From: Cedecea lapagei
Lineage (GTDB): Bacteria > Pseudomonadota > Gammaproteobacteria > Enterobacterales > Enterobacteriaceae
Assembly: GCF_900635955.1 (NCBI RefSeq)
Contig: NZ_LR134201.1
Location: 3,348,001 to 3,412,000 of the forward strand
Direction: 5' to 3'
Length of the DNA stretch: 64,000 nt
In this document: in pieces, positions 1 to 7,892 of the stretch
Layout: the number at the start of each line of letters is the position of its first letter
Position numbering within the stretch: position 1 is the stretch's first letter
Made by a program: the position numbers and the translations under genes
The notes under the pieces: generated by a model
Told to the model about the DNA's origin: nothing
The model's database searches: none
The model's input: the letters and a program-made list of their open reading frames with translations, nothing else

Positions 1-161
1 GCAAGCAGTTTGGCGTCCCGGGCGCAGTTTCCCATAACGGTGCGGTTTATCGCGTTCAGCTTGGCCCGTTCAGCAGCCGCAATGAGGCTGCCGCCCTGCA
101 GCAGCGCCTGATGTCGGAAGCGCAGCAGCAGTCCTTTGTGACCAACGCACCGTCTATGTAA
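1..161 (+). CDS. rlpA: RlpA C-terminus (partial)
   Basis: The window opens inside a reading frame (codons from base 3) that ends at TAA 159-161. The last 52 residues contain AVYRVQLGPFSSRNEAAAL, typical of a SPOR domain, which binds denuded septal glycan. RlpA is an outer-membrane lipoprotein; in several bacteria it is a septal lytic transglycosylase, while in E. coli its enzymatic role is less clear. In enterobacteria rlpA lies directly upstream of dacA, as here. The 5' part, including the lipobox and double-psi barrel, is outside the window, so the identity rests on the SPOR tail plus synteny. Confidence 0.85.
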   Translation, partial: KQFGVPGAVSHNGAVYRVQLGPFSSRNEAAALQQRLMSEAQQQSFVTNAPSM

Positions 162-304
162 AACCATGACTGGCATATTTCTTTCCCGTAAGTTTGTGTA
201 AAGGTCATTAACAAACTCACGTGCAAAGTGGGATGCCAGTCAAAAATGCTTTTGCTATAGTAAGGCACTTTTTTTAATTCCATCACGGACGTCGTAGTTT
301 CATC

Positions 305-1516
305 ATGAATACAGCTCTTTCTGCACGTTTTGTTAAGCGCCTGGCGCTCACCTCGGCTCTCGCCTTCGCGGCCATGGCCTCTGCTCAAGCTGACGACCTC
401 AATATTAAAACCATGATCCCGGGCGTCCCGCAGATTGATGCAGAAGCGTATATCCTGATCGACTACAACTCAGGCAAAGTGCTGGCCGAATCCAACGCCG
501 ACGCGCGTCGCGACCCGGCAAGCCTTACCAAAATGATGACCAGCTACGTTATCGGCCAGGCGATGAAAGCCGGCAAATTCGATGACAATGCGATGGTTAC
601 CATCGGCAAAGATGCCTGGGCCACCGGTAACCCGGTGTTTAAAGGCTCCTCCCTGATGTTCCTGCAGCCAGGTATGCAGGTGCCGGTCAACAAGCTGGTG
701 CGCGGCATCAACCTGCAGTCCGGTAACGATGCCTGTGTGGCGATGGCCGACTTCGTCGCCGGCAGCCAGGATGCCTTCGTTAGCCTGATGAACAGCTACG
801 TTTCCGCCCTCGGCCTGAAAAACACCCACTTCCAGACCGTGCATGGCCTGGATGCAGAAGGCCAGTACAGCTCTGCGCGTGACATGGCGCTGATCGGCCA
901 GGCGCTGATCCGCGACGTCCCGAACGAATACGCAATCTACAAAGAGAAAGAGTTCACCTTCAATAACATCCGTCAGACCAACCGTAACGGCCTGCTGTGG
1001 GATACCAGCCTCAACGTGGACGGGATCAAAACCGGCCACACGGATGCCGCAGGCTATAACCTCGTGGCTTCCGCAACCGAAGGCCAGATGCGTCTGATCT
1101 CAGCGGTACTCGGCGGTCACACCTACAAAGGGCGTGAGACCGAGAGCAAAAAGCTGCTGACCTGGGGCTTCCGCTTCTTTGAAACCGTTTCTCCGCTGAA
1201 AGCCGGGAAAGAGTTCGCCTCCGAGCCAGCCTGGTTTGGCGATAACGACCGTGCATCCCTCGGCGTGGATAAAGACGTCTATCTGACCATTCCTCGTGGG
1301 CGCATGAAGGATCTCAAGGCAAGCTACGTGCTGACCACCCCTGAGCTGCATGCCCCGCTGCAGAAAAACCAGGTTGTTGGCACCATTAACTTCCAGCTGG
1401 ATGGCAAAACTATCGAGCAGCGTCCGCTGGTCGTACTGCAGGAAATGCCGGAAGGGAATTTCTTCAGCCGAATCATCGATTACATCAAGCTGATGTTCCA
1501 CCACTGGTTCGGTTAA
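305..1516 (+). CDS. dacA: D-alanyl-D-alanine carboxypeptidase PBP5 (DacA)
   Basis: The 403-residue protein matches the E. coli DacA length. It removes the terminal D-Ala from peptidoglycan pentapeptides in the periplasm. A Sec signal peptide covers about residues 1-29, ending AQA. The three penicillin-binding motifs are present: SLTK with nucleophile Ser73, SGN near residue 139 and KTG near 242. The C-terminal domain ends in the amphipathic helix IDYIKLMFHHWFG, which anchors the enzyme to the outer face of the inner membrane. It stands alone between rlpA and ybeD and is followed by a strong hairpin. The assignment is firm. Confidence 0.97.
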   Translation: MNTALSARFVKRLALTSALAFAAMASAQADDLNIKTMIPGVPQIDAEAYILIDYNSGKVLAESNADARRDPASLTKMMTSYVIGQAMKAGKFDDNAMVTIGKDAWATGNPVFKGSSLMFLQPGMQVPVNKLVRGINLQSGNDACVAMADFVAGSQDAFVSLMNSYVSALGLKNTHFQTVHGLDAEGQYSSARDMALIGQALIRDVPNEYAIYKEKEFTFNNIRQTNRNGLLWDTSLNVDGIKTGHTDAAGYNLVASATEGQMRLISAVLGGHTYKGRETESKKLLTWGFRFFETVSPLKAGKEFASEPAWFGDNDRASLGVDKDVYLTIPRGRMKDLKASYVLTTPELHAPLQKNQVVGTINFQLDGKTIEQRPLVVLQEMPEGNFFSRIIDYIKLMFHHWFG

Positions 1517-1569
1517 TTATCGAACACTTGAAAGTGTCTAACTTGACCCCATATACTTAGCATCAAAGC

Positions 1570-1594
1570 AACTCCCGCCCGCTGGCGGGAGTTA
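1570..1594 (+). terminator. Hairpin terminator after dacA
   Basis: ACTCCCGCC and GGCGGGAGT form a perfect 9-bp stem with a four-base loop (CGCT), followed by TATTATTG. It lies about 55 nt after the dacA stop, so it probably ends dacA transcription, although the U-tract is weak. Confidence 0.6.
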
Positions 1595-1605
1595 TTATTG
1601 ATAAC

Positions 1606-1746
1606 AAACGGCCGAAAAACGTGGTTTTCGACCGTTTGGGGCAGACCAGAAAATCCGATTCTTTGTTTACAGAAGTCCGGTTTTCAGACGCTGAACCACA
1701 GTTGAGTTCACCCGTAATCCTACTCCCTCCCGCTGGCGGGAGTTAA
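1606..1746 (+). repeat. Second hairpin and near-copy of the dacA terminator
   Basis: An inverted repeat at 1606-1637 pairs AAACGGCCGAAAA with TTTTCGACCGTTT, with one mismatch. Further on, 1722-1746 repeats the dacA terminator sequence with one change (ACTCCCTCC instead of ACTCCCGCC), 151 bp after the first copy. The ybeD ribosome-binding region follows directly. The duplicated terminator unit is unusual for this otherwise compact intergenic region. Confidence 0.5.
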
Positions 1747-1776
1747 TATTTTTATTGCCGTAACGCTGGAGCTACC

Positions 1777-2040
1777 ATGAAAACCAAACTGAACGAACTG
1801 CTCGAATTCCCCACCTCTTTTACTTATAAAGTAATGGGGCAGGCGAAACCGGAGCTGGTTGATCTGGTCGTTGAGGTAGTGCAGCGCCATGCCCCTGGTG
1901 ACTACACCCCGCAGGTTAAACCAAGCAGCAAAGGGAACTACCACTCCGTTTCCATTACCATCAATGCTACCCACATTGAGCAGGTTGAAACGCTGTACGA
2001 AGAATTAGGCAACATCGAAATCGTTCGTATGGTGCTGTAA
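1777..2040 (+). CDS. ybeD: YbeD, DUF493 family protein
   Basis: This 87-residue protein belongs to the DUF493/UPF0250 family, whose fold resembles the regulatory ACT-like domain of D-3-phosphoglycerate dehydrogenase. It starts MKTKLNELLEFPTSF and ends IVRMVL, as in E. coli YbeD. The position between dacA and lipB is conserved in enterobacteria. A role in lipoate metabolism has been suggested from this linkage, but no activity is established. The start is supported by a GGAG five bases upstream of the ATG. A terminator hairpin follows immediately. Confidence 0.95.
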   Translation: MKTKLNELLEFPTSFTYKVMGQAKPELVDLVVEVVQRHAPGDYTPQVKPSSKGNYHSVSITINATHIEQVETLYEELGNIEIVRMVL

Positions 2041-2048
2041 TCCGATAG

Positions 2049-2069
2049 CCCGGCTCAGGCCGGGTTTTT
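2049..2069 (+). terminator. Terminator after ybeD
   Basis: CCCGGC-TCAG-GCCGGG forms a six-base-pair GC stem followed by TTTTTG, nine bases after the ybeD stop. It implies that lipB, starting 46 bp further on, has its own promoter or depends on read-through. Confidence 0.85.
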
Positions 2070-2114
2070 GCTATGATATACTTCCAACCACCTTTTCCTC
2101 CCGGAGACACAGTT

Positions 2115-2759
2115 TTGTCTCAAGACACTATCCTGATCCGCACCCTTGGCCTACAGCCTTATGAACCCGTCTCGCAGGCAATGCATGACTTTACCGATAC
2201 CCGAGACGAAACCACGCCCGACGAAATCTGGCTGGTTGAACACCCTCAGGTTTTCACCCAGGGTCAGGCCGGTAAAGCCGAGCATGTGCTGATGCCGGGT
2301 GATATCCCCGTCATTCAAAGCGATCGCGGTGGCCAGGTGACCTTCCATGGCCCGGGTCAACAGGTGATGTATCTGCTGCTGAATTTGAAACGACGCAAGC
2401 TCGGCGTGCGGGAGTTGGTGACCATGCTGGAACAAACGGTGGTTAACACGCTGGCAGAGCTGGGCATTGAAGCTTATCCGCGAGCGGATGCTCCGGGCGT
2501 CTACGTAGATGGACGTAAAATCTGCTCGCTTGGGCTTCGCATCCGTAAAGGCTGCTCCTTCCATGGCCTGGCGCTTAACATCAATATGGATCTGTCACCT
2601 TTCCTGCGCATTAACCCGTGCGGCTACGCTGGGCTGGAGATGACGCAGGTCAGCCATTTTGTCGAAGGCGTTACCGTTGCGGACGTTCAGCCGCGGCTGG
2701 TAGAAAACTTTCTTGCCCTGCTAAACCACCCGCCTCACGAATATCGCTCCGCGAATTAA
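2115..2759 (+). CDS. lipB: Octanoyl-ACP:protein N-octanoyltransferase LipB
   Basis: LipB transfers octanoate from acyl carrier protein to lipoyl domains of 2-oxoacid dehydrogenases and GcvH, the first step of lipoate assembly. The protein contains SDRGGQVTFHGPGQ, the motif KICSLGLRIRKGCSFHGLALN region with the catalytic lysine, and INPCGYAGLEM with the acyl-carrying cysteine. An in-frame ATG at 2073 would add 14 unrelated residues (MIYFQPPFPPGDTV). The TTG at 2115 fits better: it has GGAG seven bases upstream and gives about 214 residues, close to E. coli LipB, which also starts at TTG. Confidence 0.95.
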   Translation: MSQDTILIRTLGLQPYEPVSQAMHDFTDTRDETTPDEIWLVEHPQVFTQGQAGKAEHVLMPGDIPVIQSDRGGQVTFHGPGQQVMYLLLNLKRRKLGVRELVTMLEQTVVNTLAELGIEAYPRADAPGVYVDGRKICSLGLRIRKGCSFHGLALNINMDLSPFLRINPCGYAGLEMTQVSHFVEGVTVADVQPRLVENFLALLNHPPHEYRSAN

Positions 2760-3000
2760 ATCACCGGCCAGCTGACTTCCTCTTCTGGCCTGAAATTATC
2801 GCCGCTGAAATCTGATCCTCGTCCGTTATAATCACCCACCAAATTAATTCACCTGAGTCATTATTTAAATAATATGGCTAGCCAGAGTGATTTCTGACCG
2901 ATTAATTTTTATCATTCGTAAAATAACCCAGCAGGACCTCCCAACATCGCTATTTTTATCTATAAATATAATATTCTTTATTTTATAGCGGAGACCAGGC

Positions 3001-3957
3001 ATGGGGCAAAACCCACTAGCTGAGAAAAAGATCGTGGAACGTGATGGTGAAAACAACTATCCCGTATTCAAAACGTTACGCAACATAGACTTAAATTTGC
3101 TGACTATTTTCGAAGCGGTCTACATCCATAAAGGCATTGTAAACGCTGCCCGGGTGCTTAACCTCACCCCCTCGGCTATCAGCCAGTCTATCCAAAAGTT
3201 GCGCTATATTTTCCCCGATCCCCTCTTCATTCGTAAAGGTCAGGGCGTGACGCCAACGGCCTATGCTGCACACCTGCACGAATATATCAGCCAGGGTCTG
3301 GAATCCATTCTTGGCGCGCTGGATTTTAACAGCAGCAACGATCAGCAGCGCACCATTACTATCGCCACCCAGCCGTCCATTGGGGCTTTAGTTATCCCTA
3401 AAGTCTATGCTGCGATCCGCAAAGTTAACCCTAACCTGCTGATTCGCAACGTGCCGATTAACGATGGTGAATCACAGCTTAGCCAGTTTCAGACCGACCT
3501 GATTATCGATACCGGCCGCCATTACGCACGAACGATCACCAGCGTGCCGCTCTACCAGGAGAGCATCGCCGTGGTTTGTCGGGAAGGCCACCCGTGCCTT
3601 AAACAGAGGCTGACCTTAGAAGATTTGCAAAGTATGGAGCACACTTTCCTGATCATGCAGGATGACCTGCTTCGGGACCTGCGCCAGCAGATTAGCGAGA
3701 GATTACCTAACCGGCAGATAGCGTTTAGCAGCTACAACTATGTCACGCTCTCCTCGCTGCTTGGCAGCAGCGATCTGCTGGGCTTCATGCCCTGGCGGCT
3801 GTATGAGATGTTTAAAGAGACCTGGAACCTGCGGGCCGTTGACTGCGATCTGTTTGCCGATAAAACGATGGAAACCAGCATGCACTACAACAAACTCAGC
3901 GTACGGGATACGGTGTTGCAGGAGATAATCAAAGCCATCCACAACGAGTTTACCTGA
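3001..3957 (+). CDS. ybeF: LysR-family regulator YbeF
   Basis: This 318-residue LysR-type regulator lies between lipB and lipA exactly where E. coli has ybeF. It shares the block LRNIDLNLLTIFEAVY, with helix-turn-helix around residues 45-65 (NAARVLNLTPSAISQSIQKL), followed by the LPLFIRKGQGVTPTA-type wing. The rest is a substrate-binding domain (residues about 110-310) for an unknown coinducer. The C-terminal half has diverged more from the E. coli protein than the DNA-binding half. No target genes are known to me. GGAG lies nine bases before the ATG. Confidence 0.88.
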   Translation: MGQNPLAEKKIVERDGENNYPVFKTLRNIDLNLLTIFEAVYIHKGIVNAARVLNLTPSAISQSIQKLRYIFPDPLFIRKGQGVTPTAYAAHLHEYISQGLESILGALDFNSSNDQQRTITIATQPSIGALVIPKVYAAIRKVNPNLLIRNVPINDGESQLSQFQTDLIIDTGRHYARTITSVPLYQESIAVVCREGHPCLKQRLTLEDLQSMEHTFLIMQDDLLRDLRQQISERLPNRQIAFSSYNYVTLSSLLGSSDLLGFMPWRLYEMFKETWNLRAVDCDLFADKTMETSMHYNKLSVRDTVLQEIIKAIHNEFT

Positions 3958-4196
3958 GCCGCAGTGGTTTTCACCTTCCGGCGGCGGTATCGGCGGTGAA
4001 CACCACGGTTGTTAACCTGGTATTTAGCACAAAACAACAACCCATTTACAATTCTTTCTCCATTTCATGTTGGGGTATACTGATTCTCCCTGGCCGTGAT
4101 GATATACTCCCGGCCATTAATTCAAAAATAGTTGATAGATCCTAACTTAGCTTGAATTAGCCTGATTTCATTATCCGCAACTGGAATACGCACCCT

Positions 4197-5162
4197 ATGA
4201 GCAAACCCATTGTGATGGAACGCGGCGTTAAATACCGCGACGCCGATAAAATGGCTCTGATCCCGGTTAAAAACGTGGTGACAGAGCGCCAGGAGCTGTT
4301 GAGAAAGCCAGAATGGATGAAAATCAAACTTCCGTCTGACTCAACCCGTATCCAGGGCATTAAAGCGGCGATGCGCAAAAATGGTCTGCATTCCGTTTGT
4401 GAAGAAGCGTCCTGTCCTAACCTCGCGGAATGTTTTAACCACGGTACCGCGACCTTTATGATTCTGGGCGCCATCTGTACGCGCCGCTGTCCGTTCTGCG
4501 ACGTAGCACACGGTCGCCCGGTGGCGCCGGACGCTAACGAACCAGAAAAACTGGCGCAAACTATTGCCGATATGGGCCTGCGCTATGTGGTCATCACCTC
4601 CGTAGACCGTGACGATCTCCGCGACGGCGGTGCCCAGCACTTTGCAGACTGTATCCGTGCAATCCGCGAAAAAAATCCAACCATCAAGATTGAGACGCTG
4701 GTGCCGGATTTCCGTGGCCGTATGGATCGCGCGCTGGACATCCTGACCGCGACGCCGCCGGACGTGTTCAACCACAACCTGGAAAACGTGCCGCGCGTCT
4801 ACCGCAACGTGCGTCCGGGCGCGGACTACAACTGGTCGCTGAAGCTGCTTGAACGTTTCAAAGAAGCACACCCGCATATCCCGACCAAATCAGGCCTGAT
4901 GGTAGGTCTTGGGGAAACCAATGAGGAAATCATTGAGGTAATGCGCGATCTGCGTCGCCACGGCGTGACTATGCTGACCCTGGGCCAGTATCTGCAGCCA
5001 AGCCGCCATCACTTACCGGTGCAGCGCTACGTTAGCCCGGATGAGTTCGAAGAGATGAAGGCGGAAGCGCTGGCTATGGGCTTCACCCATGCAGCCTGCG
5101 GGCCGTTCGTACGCTCTTCCTACCATGCCGATCTGCAGGCAAAAGGGATGGAAGTGAAGTAA
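4197..5162 (+). CDS. lipA: Lipoyl synthase LipA
   Basis: LipA is a radical-SAM enzyme that inserts two sulfurs into protein-bound octanoyl chains to make lipoyl cofactor. Both iron-sulfur clusters are visible: the auxiliary-cluster cysteines C68, C73 and C79 (CEEASCPNLAEC) and the radical-SAM CxxxCxxC at C94, C98 and C101 (CTRRCPFC). The C-terminal GPFVRSSYHAD carries the serine that ligates the auxiliary cluster. At 321 residues it matches E. coli. It works directly after LipB, encoded 1.4 kb upstream, and is followed by a bidirectional terminator. Confidence 0.97.
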   Translation: MSKPIVMERGVKYRDADKMALIPVKNVVTERQELLRKPEWMKIKLPSDSTRIQGIKAAMRKNGLHSVCEEASCPNLAECFNHGTATFMILGAICTRRCPFCDVAHGRPVAPDANEPEKLAQTIADMGLRYVVITSVDRDDLRDGGAQHFADCIRAIREKNPTIKIETLVPDFRGRMDRALDILTATPPDVFNHNLENVPRVYRNVRPGADYNWSLKLLERFKEAHPHIPTKSGLMVGLGETNEEIIEVMRDLRRHGVTMLTLGQYLQPSRHHLPVQRYVSPDEFEEMKAEALAMGFTHAACGPFVRSSYHADLQAKGMEVK

Positions 5163-5200
5163 CAGCCGTTACATATTGTTACGCTTAATCCGACATGCAT

Positions 5201-5234
5201 AAAAAAACCGGCCATTTTGAGCCGGTTTTTTATT
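5201..5234. terminator. Bidirectional terminator between lipA and tatE
   Basis: AAAAAAACCGGC and GCCGGTTTTTTATTTT flank a seven-to-eight-base loop. The A and T runs on both sides allow it to serve the convergent lipA (+) and tatE (-). Confidence 0.85.
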
Positions 5235-5247
5235 TTGCAGCCGTCGG

Positions 5248-5445
5248 TCAGTCTTTGTGAACGATGCGCTCTGCAGGTGCTTCGGTATCGGACTTCTTGC
5301 CGTTGTCATCTTCGGCCATCGCTTTCTTAAAGCCTTTGATGGCAGAACCGAGATCGCCGCCCAGCGTGCGTAGCTTCTTGGTACCAAACAGCAATACGAT
5401 CAGCGCGCCGACAACCAGCAGCTTAGTAATACTAATCTCTCCCAT
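5248..5445 (-). CDS. tatE: Twin-arginine translocase subunit TatE
   Basis: TatE is a TatA paralogue of the inner-membrane twin-arginine export machinery. The 65-residue protein starts MGEISITKLLVVGALIVLLF, one short N-terminal membrane helix, followed by the FGTKKLR hinge and an amphipathic helix (GSAIKGFKKAMAEDD), then a charged tail. The start at 5445 has AAGAAGG upstream and gives the family N-terminus; an upstream in-frame ATG would add 11 unrelated residues. The window also encodes Tat substrates (formate dehydrogenase FdnG and an exported amidohydrolase). Confidence 0.95.
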   Translation of the reverse strand: MGEISITKLLVVGALIVLLFGTKKLRTLGGDLGSAIKGFKKAMAEDDNGKKSDTEAPAERIVHKD

Positions 5446-5574
5446 ACCTACCTTCTTTTGTGATGCGTGCCGTGGCAACGGCGAATAAAAGACCTGATTG
5501 CATTAACGGACATTTGTCCGCGCGACACAATAGCAATCTGTAACAAGGTGAATCAAGGTTTGATTAAAAAAACA

Positions 5575-6363
5575 TCATAACATTTGAGGTGGCGCAAAAC
5601 GTCGGTTGATTAGCACCGGCAGCATTTCCCTCACCGCCGCCACCCGGTCCGCAGTTATCTCGGCAAAAATCAGTTCAGGCGCCTCCGCTGCCGCAGCGAC
5701 GGTCACTCCTAACGGGTCGATAACTCTACTCTGACCGATATTTTTATTCCCGCACTCACCGGAAGCCACCACGTAGCAGGTCGAATCCAGCGCTCGGGCG
5801 GCCAGCAGCGTGGCCCAGTGAGCCTCTTTGTGCGGGCCTTTGAGCCAGGCCGCGGGCAAAACCAGAACCTCGGCGCCGCTTAACGCCAGGCTCAACGCCA
5901 TATCAGGAAAACGCAGGTCATAGCAGGTCATCAGCCCGACGTTCATTCCGGCCACTTTAATCAGGGGGGCGATACTCTTCCCGGCATCCACCAGCCGGGA
6001 CTCCTGCACGCTGAAGGCATCGTACAGATGGACTTTTTGATAGCTCGCCACAATCTCGCCGCTGCGGATAGCCAGTAAAGTGTTAGCCGCCCGCCCTGCC
6101 CGACCAGGAACATGCATCGTTAACACCGTTGTCATCGCGTTCTTCCGGCTTTCCGCTCGCAGTTGTGCTACATAGCTGCCATCGAGCGGCTGCGCTGATT
6201 TTACCGACATATCAGGGTCGCTCTCATCCCTTGCTAACACCGCTTCCGGCAGCACCAGCAGATCGGCCCCTTGTTGCGCCGCCTGCGCCATCAGGGTGAC
6301 GCAGGTTGCCGCATTTTTCTGCCAGACCGGCCCCACAACAAACTGCCCTACTGCAACCCTCAT
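5575..6363 (-). CDS. Nitrilase-family deaminated glutathione amidase (YbeM/Nit type)
   Basis: A 262-residue carbon-nitrogen hydrolase in the position of E. coli ybeM, which is truncated in K-12 but is intact here. The catalytic triad is visible: Glu in LVLPEAVLARDE, Lys in YQKVHLYDAF and Cys in MTCYDLRFPDMAL. Bacterial enzymes of this group hydrolyse deaminated glutathione, a by-product of transaminase side reactions, to 2-oxoglutarate and Cys-Gly; that function is inferred from family. I chose MRVAVGQF (6363) as start because family members begin there; an ATG six codons upstream is possible. Confidence 0.85.
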   Translation of the reverse strand: MRVAVGQFVVGPVWQKNAATCVTLMAQAAQQGADLLVLPEAVLARDESDPDMSVKSAQPLDGSYVAQLRAESRKNAMTTVLTMHVPGRAGRAANTLLAIRSGEIVASYQKVHLYDAFSVQESRLVDAGKSIAPLIKVAGMNVGLMTCYDLRFPDMALSLALSGAEVLVLPAAWLKGPHKEAHWATLLAARALDSTCYVVASGECGNKNIGQSRVIDPLGVTVAAAAEAPELIFAEITADRVAAVREMLPVLINRRFAPPQML

Positions 6364-6574
6364 ACTCGCCTCGCCGCTCAAAGGATTAATAACAGCACGC
6401 CGGGTATAAATCTTCCGGCCTTAACGTCCAGCTTAACCTCGCCGGCGCCTTTATGATGACCGCGCTCGCATTTTGGCTCGTTTCTCGCTTCGTCAGCCAA
6501 TAAGTCCCCGGCGTTAATGTTAGCTTAATTTTTCTCTGCCACTATCCCAGCCATATCCCTGGAGAGAGTTGGCG

Positions 6575-6661
6575 ATGAAAGAGCAAATTACCGGCTGGAC
6601 GAGCGTGCTGATTACCGTGGCGATCGTGGCGCTGTTTTTGAAAGCGTACCTGTTTGCCTGA
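6575..6661 (+). CDS. 28-residue single-helix membrane peptide
   Basis: A small ORF starting MKEQITGWTSVLITVA has GGAG nine bases upstream of the ATG. It consists of a short polar N-terminus, one hydrophobic segment of about 18 residues (VLITVAIVALFLKAYLF) with an internal lysine, and no tail. It ends about 12 nt before a strong bidirectional terminator and lies between the divergent nitrilase gene and convergent cspE, in the slot where E. coli carries crcB on the other strand. I do not recognise the family. The good RBS and terminator make translation plausible. Confidence 0.55.
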   Translation: MKEQITGWTSVLITVAIVALFLKAYLFA

Positions 6662-6673
6662 GCTATTGCAGGC

Positions 6674-6703
6674 AAAAAAAAACCCGCCTTAGCGGGTTTT
6701 TAT
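6674..6703. terminator. Bidirectional terminator beside cspE
   Basis: An A9 run, AACCCGC-CTTA-GCGGGTT and TTTTAT. On the minus strand it follows cspE by about 18 nt and ends in a long U-tract; on the plus strand it closes the 28-codon ORF. Confidence 0.85.
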
Positions 6704-6720
6704 ATTCTACTGGTAATGAC

Positions 6721-6930
6721 TTAGATAGGCATTACGTTTGCAGCAGAAGGGCCTTTGGCACCGTTAGTGATTTCAAACTCAACGCGCTGGCCTTCAGCCA
6801 GGGTTTTGAAACCATTGCTCTGGATTGCAGAGAAGTGTACGAACACGTCTTTGCTGCCATCTTCCGGAGTAATGAAGCCGAAGCCTTTGGATTCATTAAA
6901 CCACTTAACGTTACCTTTAATCTTAGACAT
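6721..6930 (-). CDS. cspE: Cold-shock-family protein CspE
   Basis: This 69-residue single-stranded nucleic-acid-binding protein has the RNP1 motif KGFGFITP and RNP2 VFVHF on a five-stranded barrel. It starts MSKIKGNVKWFNESKGFG and ends AANVMPI, essentially the E. coli CspE sequence. CspE acts as an RNA chaperone and transcription antiterminator and is made at normal temperature. The start at 6930 is the family start; an upstream ATG would add 16 unrelated residues. It lies next to pagP, the conserved enterobacterial arrangement, with a strong terminator downstream. Confidence 0.97.
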   Translation of the reverse strand: MSKIKGNVKWFNESKGFGFITPEDGSKDVFVHFSAIQSNGFKTLAEGQRVEFEITNGAKGPSAANVMPI

Positions 6931-7126
6931 CAAAATTACCTTTACATGAAAAAACGACACTAATGCTGTGTCGGGCATCAGTACAACAATTGTGGTGGCT
7001 TTTGTCCAGTCCAGAATTGCTAAAAAGTGATAAAAGTCGCTAACTTTTTACTGGCTTGCGCATTACACCTTGTTTTTAAAGGGGTATAAAAAACCCCACT
7101 TTTTACCCACTGCTGGCCGTACAAAA

Positions 7127-7696
7127 TCAGAACTGGAAACGCAGCCAGGCAAAGTAGACGTTACCGTTATTGTAGGTGCCGGGGATATAGGTCATCTGGA
7201 ACGTTGCCGGGCCATAGCCGATGGAGGCCAGCGGCAGCACAACCGGGATCGGAATATAGTTCCAGTTATCACGTGCGGTTACGCCGACGGTATAACCCAG
7301 CCCCATATGGAAACGATCGTCGCGCAGCGGTCGCCACGTTTTCTCCCAGCCATAACCGCCGATAGGTTCCCACTTGTTAAAGGAATCTTTAAAAGCCATC
7401 AGATAGATGCCGTTCCAGTTGCCGTTTTCATCCCAGCGCGACTGGCCAAAACCGGCACCCCAGGGGCGCTCGTTATAACGATCGGTTTTCTCTTTGTCAT
7501 AAGCAAAGCGAGCGTGCCAGGTGATGGCCGGCACGTAAAGATCGTAGTGTTCTGGTTCGTGCCAGGTTTTGGACACCTGGCCGGAAAAAGTCTCCCATGC
7601 GTTGCTGAAAAAGCCGCCATCCGCAGCAGCAGAAGCGCTCGCCCCAAGTGTGCAAACAAAAATCAAAATTGACAGCAGTTTATTAGCGTAAGTCAC
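7127..7696 (-). CDS. pagP: Lipid A palmitoyltransferase PagP
   Basis: PagP is an eight-stranded outer-membrane beta-barrel that transfers palmitate from phospholipids to lipid A. A signal peptide of about 25 residues ends SAAADG. The catalytic histidine lies in TWHEPEHYDLYVP, and the Asp-Ser pair in YLMAFKDSFNKWEP. The protein ends in aromatic WLRFQF, the beta-barrel assembly signal. At 189 residues it is close to the E. coli enzyme. In E. coli it is PhoPQ-activated; I found no clean PhoP box upstream. The conserved neighbour dcuC is displaced here by the copper operon. Confidence 0.95.
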   Translation of the reverse strand: MTYANKLLSILIFVCTLGASASAAADGGFFSNAWETFSGQVSKTWHEPEHYDLYVPAITWHARFAYDKEKTDRYNERPWGAGFGQSRWDENGNWNGIYLMAFKDSFNKWEPIGGYGWEKTWRPLRDDRFHMGLGYTVGVTARDNWNYIPIPVVLPLASIGYGPATFQMTYIPGTYNNGNVYFAWLRFQF

Positions 7697-7892
7697 GTCT
7701 TTATTACCGTATTAAAATTCGACTGGTACCTTACTGAATTATATCTCAATGAAAGCTAAATCAGCACATGACTTAGGAAGAAAACTGCCAAACTCTTTTG
7801 TCAATACATTAAATTCTTAAATAACCCCCACACAATAATGAATAAGATTGCAAGCCGAAGCGCATAATTATATACGCTTCGGCACACAAAGC

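Noticed and set aside
7697..7860. PhoP box upstream of pagP
   Set aside because: Only TTTA repeats with an eight-base period are present; the PhoP box needs an 11-base period.
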